Shown here one piece after another: positions 56,569 through 64,000 of a stretch of DNA of 64,000 bases. How positions within the stretch are numbered: position 1 is the first letter of the stretch; the number at the start of each line of letters is the position of its first letter. The position numbers were made by a program, and so were the translations under genes. This stretch comes from Acinetobacter tianfuensis (GTDB lineage Bacteria; Pseudomonadota; Gammaproteobacteria; Pseudomonadales; Moraxellaceae): NCBI RefSeq assembly GCF_003611465.1, contig NZ_RAXV01000020.1, forward strand, positions 1 to 64,000, written 5' to 3'. The notes under the pieces are model-generated. The model worked only from the letters and a program-made list of their open reading frames with translations. It made no database searches and had not been told where the DNA came from.

Positions 56569-57549
56569 ATGAATCAGTCTCAAGAGCAACGGTTAGAAGA
56601 AATTTTTCGCAAAAATGAAAATAAGGGAATTGCAATAGCGATAACAGGCTTATGGGGTGTTGGAAAAACATTTTTTTGGAATACCTTTCTAGAAAATCAA
56701 ACCGTCAAAGAGTATAAAAAGAAGAAAGGCTTCTATTATTATGCGAGTAAATTAGAGCATGTAGATGTTTTTGAGAATAAAAAATATGCTTATATTTCGT
56801 TGTTTGGGATAGAAAGTCTTGATGCTCTTAAGAATGAAGTAGCCATAAAACTTGGCTGGAATCCACATTCTCAATATAAGCACACTCATTATGGGATACC
56901 TCAGCTTTTAAAAAACACATTAAATCAGTTTAAGGGTATACAGCTTTCTCACTATGGTGTGAGCTCGAATTCTAGGTTGATAGAGACATTACTTTTTGCT
57001 CAAGTAAAAAATGCGATTATTTGTTTTGATGACTTTGAAAGGTTATCGGAAAAACTTCAAATTCAAGATGTTATGGGTTTAGCAAACCAACTCAAACTAG
57101 AAAAGAATTGTCAGATTATTTTGATTCTAGATGAAAGTAAAACTGAGGACAAAAACAAAGAAAAATATGCCGATTATAAAGAAAAACTGATTGATGAAAC
57201 CATCAAGATTACTTCCGTTGAGCCTTTAATTCGTGAAAAATCAAAAGATATGGATGAACCATTAATCGACTTGATGGTGAAGTTTGCTGATGGTTTAGAA
57301 ATTCATAATTTTAGGTTTTTTCATAAAGTCATAAAACTTTATAGACAGTTTTTAGAACAACTACCTGAACAAGTAGCAGAGTCTACAAAAGAAATTATTT
57401 TAGTTCGAATTTTACAGGGGTATTTAATTGCTGATTATGGAATTTCTTTGAAAATTACGTGGGAAGATTTCACAACTGAGAAAGCAATGGGAATTTTAGA
57501 ATCAACAAATGATAATTTAAATGATATTACTCATGAACTTTTTAACTAG
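56569..57549 (+). CDS. KAP-like P-loop NTPase, N-terminal part
   Basis: A 326-residue AT-rich frame. Walker A is GLWGVGKT (residues 27-34); the middle has YAYISLFGIESLDAL (73-87), a motif often seen in KAP-like P-loop NTPases; Walker B and the following box read AIICFDDFER (149-158), close to the KAP-type hhhhDD-x-x-R pattern. It ends with an in-frame TAG and the same frame stays open for another 260 codons, so it is the front part of a longer gene. Relatives are often seen in defence islands, but the role here is unknown. It is AT-rich compared with uvrA next door, suggesting transfer. Confidence 0.75.
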   Translation: MNQSQEQRLEEIFRKNENKGIAIAITGLWGVGKTFFWNTFLENQTVKEYKKKKGFYYYASKLEHVDVFENKKYAYISLFGIESLDALKNEVAIKLGWNPHSQYKHTHYGIPQLLKNTLNQFKGIQLSHYGVSSNSRLIETLLFAQVKNAIICFDDFERLSEKLQIQDVMGLANQLKLEKNCQIILILDESKTEDKNKEKYADYKEKLIDETIKITSVEPLIREKSKDMDEPLIDLMVKFADGLEIHNFRFFHKVIKLYRQFLEQLPEQVAESTKEIILVRILQGYLIADYGISLKITWEDFTTEKAMGILESTNDNLNDITHELFN

Positions 57550-58332
57550 CTCAATAACATTCATTACAAGTTTACAGGTTCTTTTGATGGTTGGTTTATC
57601 CAGTTTAAAAATTGGTTCGAGCAAAAAGATCAATCAAATATGGATATTTTGAGCGATTTAGCTAATTCAGAATTGATTTCAGAAAGATTTGAGTTACTTA
57701 AAGAACAGAGGAAAATACTGTGGGATCAGTTTTGGAATAATAAAATTGATGTTGATTTTCCTAAACAATTATTTGATAGAACATCGCCATTGATTGGGGT
57801 TCTAGACATTGAAAATTTAGACTTTACTTATACAATTTTAAATAAACTAGACGCTGTCGAATTAGCGAATGAACTGAGTGATAAAATTTATCAATGGATA
57901 AATAAAGAACTAAAAGAAAATCAATTAGCTTTTATAGAAAATTTCGCCTTTTTTAAGCGATCAAAAAATGAATTTTATGAATATATTGATAAATATGAAG
58001 AAGAGCATTTATATGAAGGGTTGCCTAATTTGCTAGAAGTAGTTCATAGCTATGTAATTAATAGAGGATGGAATCCTGAGCATGTTCGTTCTTTAGAAAT
58101 TGCGACTAAAGATGATTGGCGTATTCTATTTTTCGAACAGATACCGAACGATGCGCGTTTTGTATATAAAAATAGCAGTTTAGTCGCTTCTCAAATGATT
58201 AATCAGCATATGAAGCCTGAATTAAATCCAAAAATTAAGCAGATGATTGTTGAAATTTATGAAGAAAAAGGAAGGGAATCTGATTTTTATAAAAATTATA
58301 TGAATTATTTGATTTCTAGACTAAATAATTAA
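57550..58332 (+). pseudogene. KAP-like NTPase, C-terminal part after amber codon
   Basis: The frame of the NTPase continues without a break after TAG 57547-57549, from LNNIHYKFTGSFDGWFIQF to a TAA at 58332. It is rich in Asn, Lys, Glu and Phe and looks helical. There is an ATG at 57640 that could restart translation of a 230-residue fragment, but no good ribosome site precedes it. The simplest reading is a nonsense mutation in one gene of about 588 codons. Confidence 0.7.
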
Positions 58333-58397
58333 TCTCCCCTAACCCCTCTTTCTTAAAGAGGGGAACTCCCTCCTTTGAAAAAGGAGGGTTGGGGGGA
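58333..58397. repeat. palindromic intergenic repeat, copy 2
   Basis: TCTCCCCTAACCCCTC / GAGGGTTGGGGGGATT with an inner CTCTTT / AAAGAG and CCTCCTTT / AAAGGAGG. It fills the space between the NTPase remnant and uvrA. It shares the C-run and G-run pattern with 38575-38631. Confidence 0.55.
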
Positions 58398-61226
58398 TTA
58401 TAACATCGGCTTTAAGAACTTCGCTGTATGCGAAACTTTATTTTTAGCTACTTCTTCAGGTGTACCTTCCGCAATAATCATACCGCCGCCTGCGCCGCCT
58501 TCAGGACCTAAGTCTACAATCCAGTCTGCAGTTTTAATCACATCCAAATTATGCTCAATCACCACTATGGTATTGCCCTTATTACGCAGCTCATGAAGAA
58601 TATCTAAAAGCTTGGCAATGTCATGGAAGTGCAGACCAGTCGTTGGCTCATCCAAGACATACAAGGTTTTACCTGTATCACGCTTCGCCAATTCACGCGC
58701 CAGTTTCACACGCTGCGCTTCACCGCCTGAAAGAGTCGTTGCTGACTGACCCAAACGGATATAACCCAAACCCACTTGATTGAGTGTTTCTAAACGGCGG
58801 TGAATAACAGGAATCGCATCAAAGAAATGTATCGCATCTTCAACGGTCATTTCCAGCACATCTGAAATGTTTTTGCCTTTATAACCCACTTCCAAGGTTT
58901 CACGGTTATAGCGTTTGCCGTGGCATGAGTCGCATGGCACGTACATATCAGGCAAGAAATGCATCGCGACTTTAATCATGCCGTCGCCTTCGCAGGCTTC
59001 ACAGCGGCCGCCTTTCACGTTAAATGAGAAACGGCCTGCTGCATAACCGCGCGCTTTGGCTTCTTGCGTTTGTGCAAACAATTCACGAATTGGCGTAAAT
59101 AACCCTGTATAAGTTGCAGGGTTTGAACGCGGGGTACGTCCAATTGGGCTTTGGTCAATATCCACGACTTTATCAAGGAATTGTAAGCCATCAATCGAAT
59201 CGAATTTTTCAGCAGTTAAGGTCGTTGCGCCATTTAACTGCGTTGCCGCAAGCGGTAAAAGGGTGCGGTTAATCAAGGTTGATTTACCTGAACCAGAAAC
59301 CCCTGTCACGCAAGTCATAATGCCGAGTGGAATAGTGAGATCAACATTTTTCAGGTTATGACCCGCTGCGCCCATCAGCTTGATTTGTTCTTCAGGTTTT
59401 GGCGGCTGCACACGTGTTTTAGGCACTTCAATTTTCAGTTTTCCTGAAAGGTAATTGCCTGTCAGCGAGTTTTCATTTTTCAAAATTTCATCATATGTGC
59501 CTTCGGCAATCACATGACCGCCATGAATCCCTGCACCCGGGCCAATATCAATAATATGATCGGCAGCACGAATCGCATCTTCATCATGTTCAACCACTAA
59601 AACCGTGTTGCCCAAGTCACGCAGGCGCACCAACGTTTCCAGCAAGCGGTCATTATCACGCTGATGCAAACCAATGGATGGTTCATCCAGCACGTACATC
59701 ACGCCCATCAAGCCCGCACCAATTTGTGAAGCCAAACGGATACGCTGCGCTTCACCGCCTGATAGCGTTTCCGCAGAGCGAGATAAACTTAAATAGTTCA
59801 GGCCAACCGATACAAGGAAATGCAAACGCTCTCGGATTTCTTTAAAGATTTTATCGGCAATTTCGCCTTTTGCACCTTCAAGTTCTAGGCCTTGATAATA
59901 CTGCTCGGCATCGCCAATCGACATTTTGGTAATTTGCGCGATGGTTTTGTCTTTCACGCGTACATGGCGGGAAATTTCATTCAGACGCGAACCGCCGCAA
60001 GCATCACAGGCTGCATTGGATAAGTACTGCGCTAAATCTTCACGGACATAGTTGCTTTCCGTTTCACGGTAGCGGCGTTCAAGATGCGGCAAAATGCCTT
60101 CAAAGGGCTGGACACGGTTATGTTTGCGGCCGCGTTCATCGATATAGCTCAGGTCAACTTTTTCTTTGCCTGTGCCGTAGAGGAATTTCTTTTGGGTGTC
60201 GGCATCGAGTTCATTCCAAGGCATTTCCAATGAAAAACCGAAATGCGCCGCCACCTTTTCAATCATGCTGTAATAGTAAGGGCGCTGTCTGTCCCAGCCG
60301 CGGATTGCGCCTTGGCTGATCGACACTTCATTATTTGGAATCAGTTTGTCTGCGCTGAAATGGCTGCGTGTGCCTAAACCGTCACACGTTGGGCAGGCGC
60401 CAAATGGGTTGTTGAATGAAAATAGGCGCGGTTCTAACTCAGCAACAGCTCTGTCGCATTCAGGACAAGAGTGCTTGGCTGAAAATACACGGTCAGGCTG
60501 TTCGTCTTTCATCCACGACAAAATGGCGATGTCGCCGCCTAAACGCAGCGCGGTTTCAAAACTTTCCGCAATACGGTTGCCTAAGTCATCACGGACTTTA
60601 AAGCGGTCAACGACCACTTCAATGGTATGTTTTTTCTTTTTGTCGAGTTCAGGAATTGGGTCGAGGTCAATGATCTCACCATCGACACGGGCGCGGACAA
60701 AGCCTTGTCCAATCAGCTGTTCAAACAGATTTGAATATTCTCCTTTACGCTCACGCACCACAGGCGCAAGCAGCATTAGAGCGGTGCCTTCTTCTAAGCC
60801 TTTTACGGCATCGACCATTTCTGACACAGTTTGCGCCACCATCGGCAAGTCATGTTCAGGGCAAAATGGTGTACCCACACGCGCATATAAAAGGCGCAAA
60901 TAATCGTAAATTTCAGTGATTGTTCCCACAGTTGAACGCGGGTTGTGGCTGGTGGATTTCTGCTCGATGGCAATGGCAGGGCTTAAACCTTCAATCGAAT
61001 CGACTTCAGGCTTTTCCATTTGTGATAAAAACTGACGCGCATAGGCAGACAGTGATTCTACATAACGGCGCTGGCCTTCGGCATAGAGGGTATCAAACGC
61101 CAATGAGGATTTACCTGAGCCTGAAAGTCCCGTAATGACCACGAATTTGTCACGTGGAATATCAAGGTTCACATTTTTTAAGTTATGGGTGCGTGCGCCT
61201 CGAATACGGATGTGGCTTTGACTCAT
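58398..61226 (-). CDS. uvrA: excinuclease ABC subunit A
   Basis: A 942-residue ABC-type ATPase that finds bulky DNA lesions with UvrB. First Walker A is [16 protein letters not shown] (about 33-48), second [16 protein letters not shown] (about 640-655). Both ABC signatures, [16 protein letters not shown] and [16 protein letters not shown], are seen, as are zinc fingers of CPECD/CPTCDG and CEACEGDG type. Length is standard. ATG 61226 gives [19 protein letters not shown], the typical start. It is monocistronic; there is no LexA box I could recognise, in keeping with the genus. Confidence 0.98.
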   Translation of the reverse strand: MSQSHIRIRGARTHNLKNVNLDIPRDKFVVITGLSGSGKSSLAFDTLYAEGQRRYVESLSAYARQFLSQMEKPEVDSIEGLSPAIAIEQKSTSHNPRSTVGTITEIYDYLRLLYARVGTPFCPEHDLPMVAQTVSEMVDAVKGLEEGTALMLLAPVVRERKGEYSNLFEQLIGQGFVRARVDGEIIDLDPIPELDKKKKHTIEVVVDRFKVRDDLGNRIAESFETALRLGGDIAILSWMKDEQPDRVFSAKHSCPECDRAVAELEPRLFSFNNPFGACPTCDGLGTRSHFSADKLIPNNEVSISQGAIRGWDRQRPYYYSMIEKVAAHFGFSLEMPWNELDADTQKKFLYGTGKEKVDLSYIDERGRKHNRVQPFEGILPHLERRYRETESNYVREDLAQYLSNAACDACGGSRLNEISRHVRVKDKTIAQITKMSIGDAEQYYQGLELEGAKGEIADKIFKEIRERLHFLVSVGLNYLSLSRSAETLSGGEAQRIRLASQIGAGLMGVMYVLDEPSIGLHQRDNDRLLETLVRLRDLGNTVLVVEHDEDAIRAADHIIDIGPGAGIHGGHVIAEGTYDEILKNENSLTGNYLSGKLKIEVPKTRVQPPKPEEQIKLMGAAGHNLKNVDLTIPLGIMTCVTGVSGSGKSTLINRTLLPLAATQLNGATTLTAEKFDSIDGLQFLDKVVDIDQSPIGRTPRSNPATYTGLFTPIRELFAQTQEAKARGYAAGRFSFNVKGGRCEACEGDGMIKVAMHFLPDMYVPCDSCHGKRYNRETLEVGYKGKNISDVLEMTVEDAIHFFDAIPVIHRRLETLNQVGLGYIRLGQSATTLSGGEAQRVKLARELAKRDTGKTLYVLDEPTTGLHFHDIAKLLDILHELRNKGNTIVVIEHNLDVIKTADWIVDLGPEGGAGGGMIIAEGTPEEVAKNKVSHTAKFLKPML

Positions 61227-61654
61227 GAAATGATCCTAGAATTTTCATTTGAATACATGTTTATATGATAGCGCATGAAAAATGTTCAAGGGGCACTGTT
61301 TTTGTGTTTCCAGCCAATTTGTATACGGCGCTGAAGATCAGGTGATTAATCGCGCTTCTATTGCCGCTGTTTCAGCAAGCGATGGCATGGCTGCGTTCAA
61401 AAATAGATTCTGCATTTTCAAAGGCGGTTTGACGCGGCACATGCTGGAACTGTCTTGCATACAGGTTGATTTGATTTTCTAAGTCCTGCAGGAAAAACTC
61501 GTATTCAGCAGCAAAAAATGGAATATCCAGCAAATCACTGATGCAAAATCTGCATGGGTTCAGTTTTATTGAGGCAAGCTTTGATTGGCGCCGTCAGGGA
61601 GACAAGGCCAAGTGCTGAGAATAAAAAAGCACAGCACTTGGTGTCTTTTCGCGC
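61227..61654. other. intergenic region with a gene remnant
   Basis: 428 bp between uvrA (minus) and tenA (minus). The uvrA promoter should be at the left. The right part shows a coding-like frame with no start (see next entry). No full gene. Confidence 0.5.
61372..61593 (-). pseudogene. 3' remnant of an unidentified gene
   Basis: On the minus strand a frame of 73 codons runs to TGA at 61372. It has normal amino-acid composition and codon use (e.g. AAEYEFFLQDLENQI, then LYARQFQHVPRQTAFENAES), but no Met and an upstream stop at 61594. It looks like the end of a deleted gene. I do not recognise the family. Confidence 0.4.
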
Positions 61655-62329
61655 TTATTTCGGGTCTAAACCGGGCCATTTTTCCTGCTTGTAAGCGCTG
61701 TCCCAAAATAGCCATTCCAGCTGCGTGCCGCGGGTATAAGCCTGATGCATTTTCTCTAAAGTCACGGCATCTGCCTGAGCTGCCGCTTTGTCTATGGTTG
61801 CAATCACATCACGGACAGCGCTATGAAACTCTTCTCCTGCATAAGTGTCTATCCATGCTTGATAAGGGTTGTCCGCTGCAGATTTTTCTACAATATCTTT
61901 ACCGATTTCTGCATAAATCCAGAAACATGGCAGCAGGGCTGCCAGCACCACAGGATAGCTTTCTGACCATGCTGTTGCGGTTAAAAAAGAGGTGTAATGA
62001 TGGCAGGCCAAACTGAGCGGCGTATTGGCAAAGTCATCTGCAGAAACATTAAATTTGCTGAGGAAGTCATTATGCATTTCACGTTCAAACACAATAGCGA
62101 GGCTGGCAGCTTCTGAAAATTGGATAATTTCTTCTGCAGAAGCAGCTTTGGCTGCGCATACTGCTAACGCGCGGCCATAGGCAACCAAATAATGAGCATC
62201 TTGAATGATATAGTGTTTGAACGCAGCCGAATCTAAAGTGCCTGCGGCGAGTTCTTGATTAAATGGAAGCGCTAAAGTGCTGCGGTATAAGTCTAAATTG
62301 CGTTGCCAAACGGCTTCTGAAAAGCGCAT
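61655..62329 (-). CDS. tenA: TenA-family thiaminase II-like protein
   Basis: A 224-residue all-helical protein of the TenA/THI-4 group. It shows the catalytic Cys in LPCFWIYAEIG (about 135), the YIIQDAHYLVAYGRAL helix, EREMHNDFL, HHYTSF and the YAGEEFHSAV helix with its Glu. Such enzymes recycle degraded thiamin pyrimidine (aminopyrimidine). I start at ATG 62329, which has AGGAT upstream; the frame also has a TTG three bases before. No thiamin riboswitch sequence was recognised upstream. It is a single gene, divergent from the DUF475 gene. Confidence 0.9.
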   Translation of the reverse strand: MRFSEAVWQRNLDLYRSTLALPFNQELAAGTLDSAAFKHYIIQDAHYLVAYGRALAVCAAKAASAEEIIQFSEAASLAIVFEREMHNDFLSKFNVSADDFANTPLSLACHHYTSFLTATAWSESYPVVLAALLPCFWIYAEIGKDIVEKSAADNPYQAWIDTYAGEEFHSAVRDVIATIDKAAAQADAVTLEKMHQAYTRGTQLEWLFWDSAYKQEKWPGLDPK

Positions 62330-62514
62330 CAAAATATCCTGTTCGAATCAATTTGAAAAAGTCTGTGTTTGACACGTCAGGGTAGCCTAAAACAGTCTTT
62401 ATAGACATCTGTTTCAAAAATAATCTTTTATGGCTTTGGTGTTTGCAGGCAAATAAGTTCATAATATGCCCATTCATTTTTGAGTTTTAATTTTTCGATT
62501 AAAACCTCTAATTA

Positions 62515-62592
62515 AAAAAGTTAGACATAACAGAAATACCAGTTTTCTCAATTGAATACGCCATTTTAAATATTTGTTATGTCTAATTTTTT
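62515..62592. promoter_or_regulatory. inverted repeat upstream of the DUF475 gene
   Basis: AAAAAGTTAGACATAACA (62515-62532) and its complement TGTTATGTCTAATTTTTT (62575-62592) match at 17 of 18 positions and are 42 bp apart. The right arm ends 32 bp before the start codon. It may be an operator pair, a leader structure or a small mobile element end. A separate hairpin GTTTTAAT / ATTAAAAC lies at 62484-62505. Confidence 0.55.
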
Positions 62593-62624
62593 TCCGTTTT
62601 AAATTTTATTTAGGTCGATGAACT

Positions 62625-63710
62625 ATGTGGAAACATTTTGGTTTCTCAATCGTCTTTACAGTCGTGTGTCTGGCAATTTCAGCGTACTGGGGCTTAAACC
62701 ATGGCCCAAATGCTGGCGTGCAAGCCATGCTGACTGCACTGACCATTACTGCAATCTTAGCTGTTATGGAAGTCTCTTTGTCTTTTGACAATGCTGTTGT
62801 GAATGCATCAGTACTTCGCGGCTGGGATCATTTTTGGAAAATGATTTTCTTAACCGTGGGTATCGTGATTGCGGTATTCGGTATGCGTCTGGTTTTCCCA
62901 ATCGTGATCGTCGCAGTTACAGCAGATATGGGCGCTATGGAAGTGGTGCAGCTGGCATTGAATGATCCGATTCAATACTCTGCAAAACTCATGGCGCATC
63001 ATGCAGAAATTGCGGCTTTTGGCGGTGCTTTCTTATTATTGGTGTTCCTGAACTTCTTCTTAGATGACGGCAAAGACACGCACTGGTTCCGTTGGCTGGA
63101 ACGCCGTTTAGCCAATCTTGCCAACGTGCCTGCGATGTCAGTATTTATTTCTTTAATTGCCTTGCTGATCATGGCTGCCAATATTGCTGAAGATACGCGC
63201 TTAGCTGTTGTCATGGCTGGTATTTGGGGGATTGTGGTTTATATCGGGGTACAGGTGCTCAGCCATTTATTGGGCGGTGAGCCTGAAGTAGATGAAAACG
63301 GCAATGCGGTAGGACACGACTCAAGCGGCGCGTCTACAGGTGTGATCAAAGCAGGTTTTGGCGGTTTCCTTTATTTAGAAGTATTGGATGCATCGTTCAG
63401 TTTTGACGGTGTCATTGGCGCTTTTGCCATCACTTCAGATGTTGTCATCATTATGCTGGGTCTAGCGATTGGCGCAATGTTTGTCCGTTCAATGACCATT
63501 TACCTGGTCGAGAAGGGCACCTTGGATGCTTATATCTATCTAGAGCATGGCGCGCATTATGCGATTGGCGCATTGGCATTCATCATGCTCGCCAGCGGTA
63601 CAGGCGTACATGTGCCGGAAGTGGTGACAGGCTTAATAGGTGTGGCATTTATTGTATGGGCAGTGATTGCATCTATTCAATATAAAAAGCGCCAAGCTGC
63701 ACATAGCTAA
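62625..63710 (+). CDS. DUF475 (TerC-like) integral membrane protein
   Basis: A 361-residue protein with about nine membrane helices. The TerC-like core motifs are EVSLSFDNAVVNASVLR (about 46-62) and EVLDASFSFDGVIGAFAIT (about 252-270), where the Asp and Asn residues lie inside helices. A soluble insert rich in acidic residues (GGEPEVDENGNAVGHDSSG) is at about 215-233. TerC-type proteins act in metal export, for example Mn2+, or tellurite tolerance. The specific job here is not known. It is closed by a terminator at 63740-63769. Confidence 0.88.
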   Translation: MWKHFGFSIVFTVVCLAISAYWGLNHGPNAGVQAMLTALTITAILAVMEVSLSFDNAVVNASVLRGWDHFWKMIFLTVGIVIAVFGMRLVFPIVIVAVTADMGAMEVVQLALNDPIQYSAKLMAHHAEIAAFGGAFLLLVFLNFFLDDGKDTHWFRWLERRLANLANVPAMSVFISLIALLIMAANIAEDTRLAVVMAGIWGIVVYIGVQVLSHLLGGEPEVDENGNAVGHDSSGASTGVIKAGFGGFLYLEVLDASFSFDGVIGAFAITSDVVIIMLGLAIGAMFVRSMTIYLVEKGTLDAYIYLEHGAHYAIGALAFIMLASGTGVHVPEVVTGLIGVAFIVWAVIASIQYKKRQAAHS

Positions 63711-63739
63711 ATTGTTTTCAGTTTCTCCGCTGGAGAAGT

Positions 63740-63769
63740 AAAAAAGCGCGGCTTTGGCTGCGCTTTTTT
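63740..63769 (+). terminator. terminator of the DUF475 gene
   Basis: Stem AAAAAAGCGC / GCGCTTTTTT around GGCTTTGGCT, about 30 bp after the stop. Confidence 0.85.
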
Positions 63770-63878
63770 GTTTTTTAGCTTGGACTGATCTTTATTTCAC
63801 ATAAAATTGATGAGGGAATTGAAGCTGAATGTCCTATAATCAGCCAAGATTAATTGCTGCGGCCGCCATAGATATATG

Positions 63879-64000
63879 ATGAATGCTTTAGAACGTCGTT
63901 CAACCTTTGCTTTAAGCAGTATTTTTGCACTGCGGATGCTGGGTCTGTTTATGATTATTCCTGTCTTTTCAGTCGCAGGGCAGTCATATCAGTATGCTAC
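63879..64000 (+). CDS. MFS transporter, YajR-like, 5' part only
   Basis: Only 41 codons are in the window (MNALERRSTFALSSIFALRM, then LGLFMIIPVFSVAGQSYQY). ALRMLGLFMIIPV matches the first helix of YajR-type major facilitator transporters. An extra ATG three bases earlier is an alternative start. The gene runs off the end. Substrate unknown. Confidence 0.75.
   Translation, partial: MNALERRSTFALSSIFALRMLGLFMIIPVFSVAGQSYQYA

Noticed and set aside
62330..62624. Thiamin riboswitch before tenA
   Set aside because: No conserved THI-element blocks were recognised in this stretch.

Overview
The window is chromosomal DNA from a gammaproteobacterium that is almost certainly an Acinetobacter. The gshB-murG-murC-ddl-ftsQ-ftsA-ftsZ-lpxC-dciA-aceE-aceF order, a lineage-typical DUF3565 gene, three small aromatic-ended porins, an SLC5-type acetate sensor kinase and a class D (OXA) beta-lactamase all fit. 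The species cannot be fixed from what is visible.

Layout. 1-3040 is an accessory segment. It holds three 28-bp XerC/XerD (dif/pdif-like) sites that bracket a secreted Sel1-repeat gene and an orphan Imm63-like immunity gene, followed by a complete 1481-bp insertion sequence placed exactly 5 bp from the XerC arm of the third site, with a GTCCG target duplication. 3094-4900 has a cold-shock gene, DUF3565 and gshB. 5204-14641 is the mur/fts/lpxC cell-wall and division cluster with the DciA-type helicase loader and an M23 envelope peptidase. 14947-19601 is aceEF. 19956-27474 carries a Gdt1-type exporter, an MBL-fold protein, guaB, glmM, pdxH and recJ. 27564-29475 has two porin paralogues, divergent from prfB, which keeps its programmed frameshift. 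30902-36287 holds an ArsR/old-yellow-enzyme pair, waaA, rsmE, an MscS channel and a DUF805 protein.

36583-50815 is an acetate-use region: acs, a LuxR-type response regulator, a giant transporter-kinase fusion resembling CrbS, and the DUF485-actP symporter operon. Embedded in it is an organosulfur module (SfnB-like, SfnG, MsuE) with a riboflavin-synthase-like protein. This suggests that the region handles acetate uptake and activation, and sulfur scavenging by reduced flavin.

51018-64000 is more mixed: an ion-channel-like protein with an atypical pore, a third porin, a 1-kb gene-poor stretch with orphan terminators and strong palindromes, a diguanylate cyclase split at an A9 run, an OXA beta-lactamase, a heptanucleotide tandem repeat, an AT-rich P-loop NTPase gene cut by an in-frame amber codon, uvrA, a gene remnant, tenA, a DUF475 membrane protein and the start of an MFS transporter. 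No tRNA, rRNA or CRISPR array was seen.
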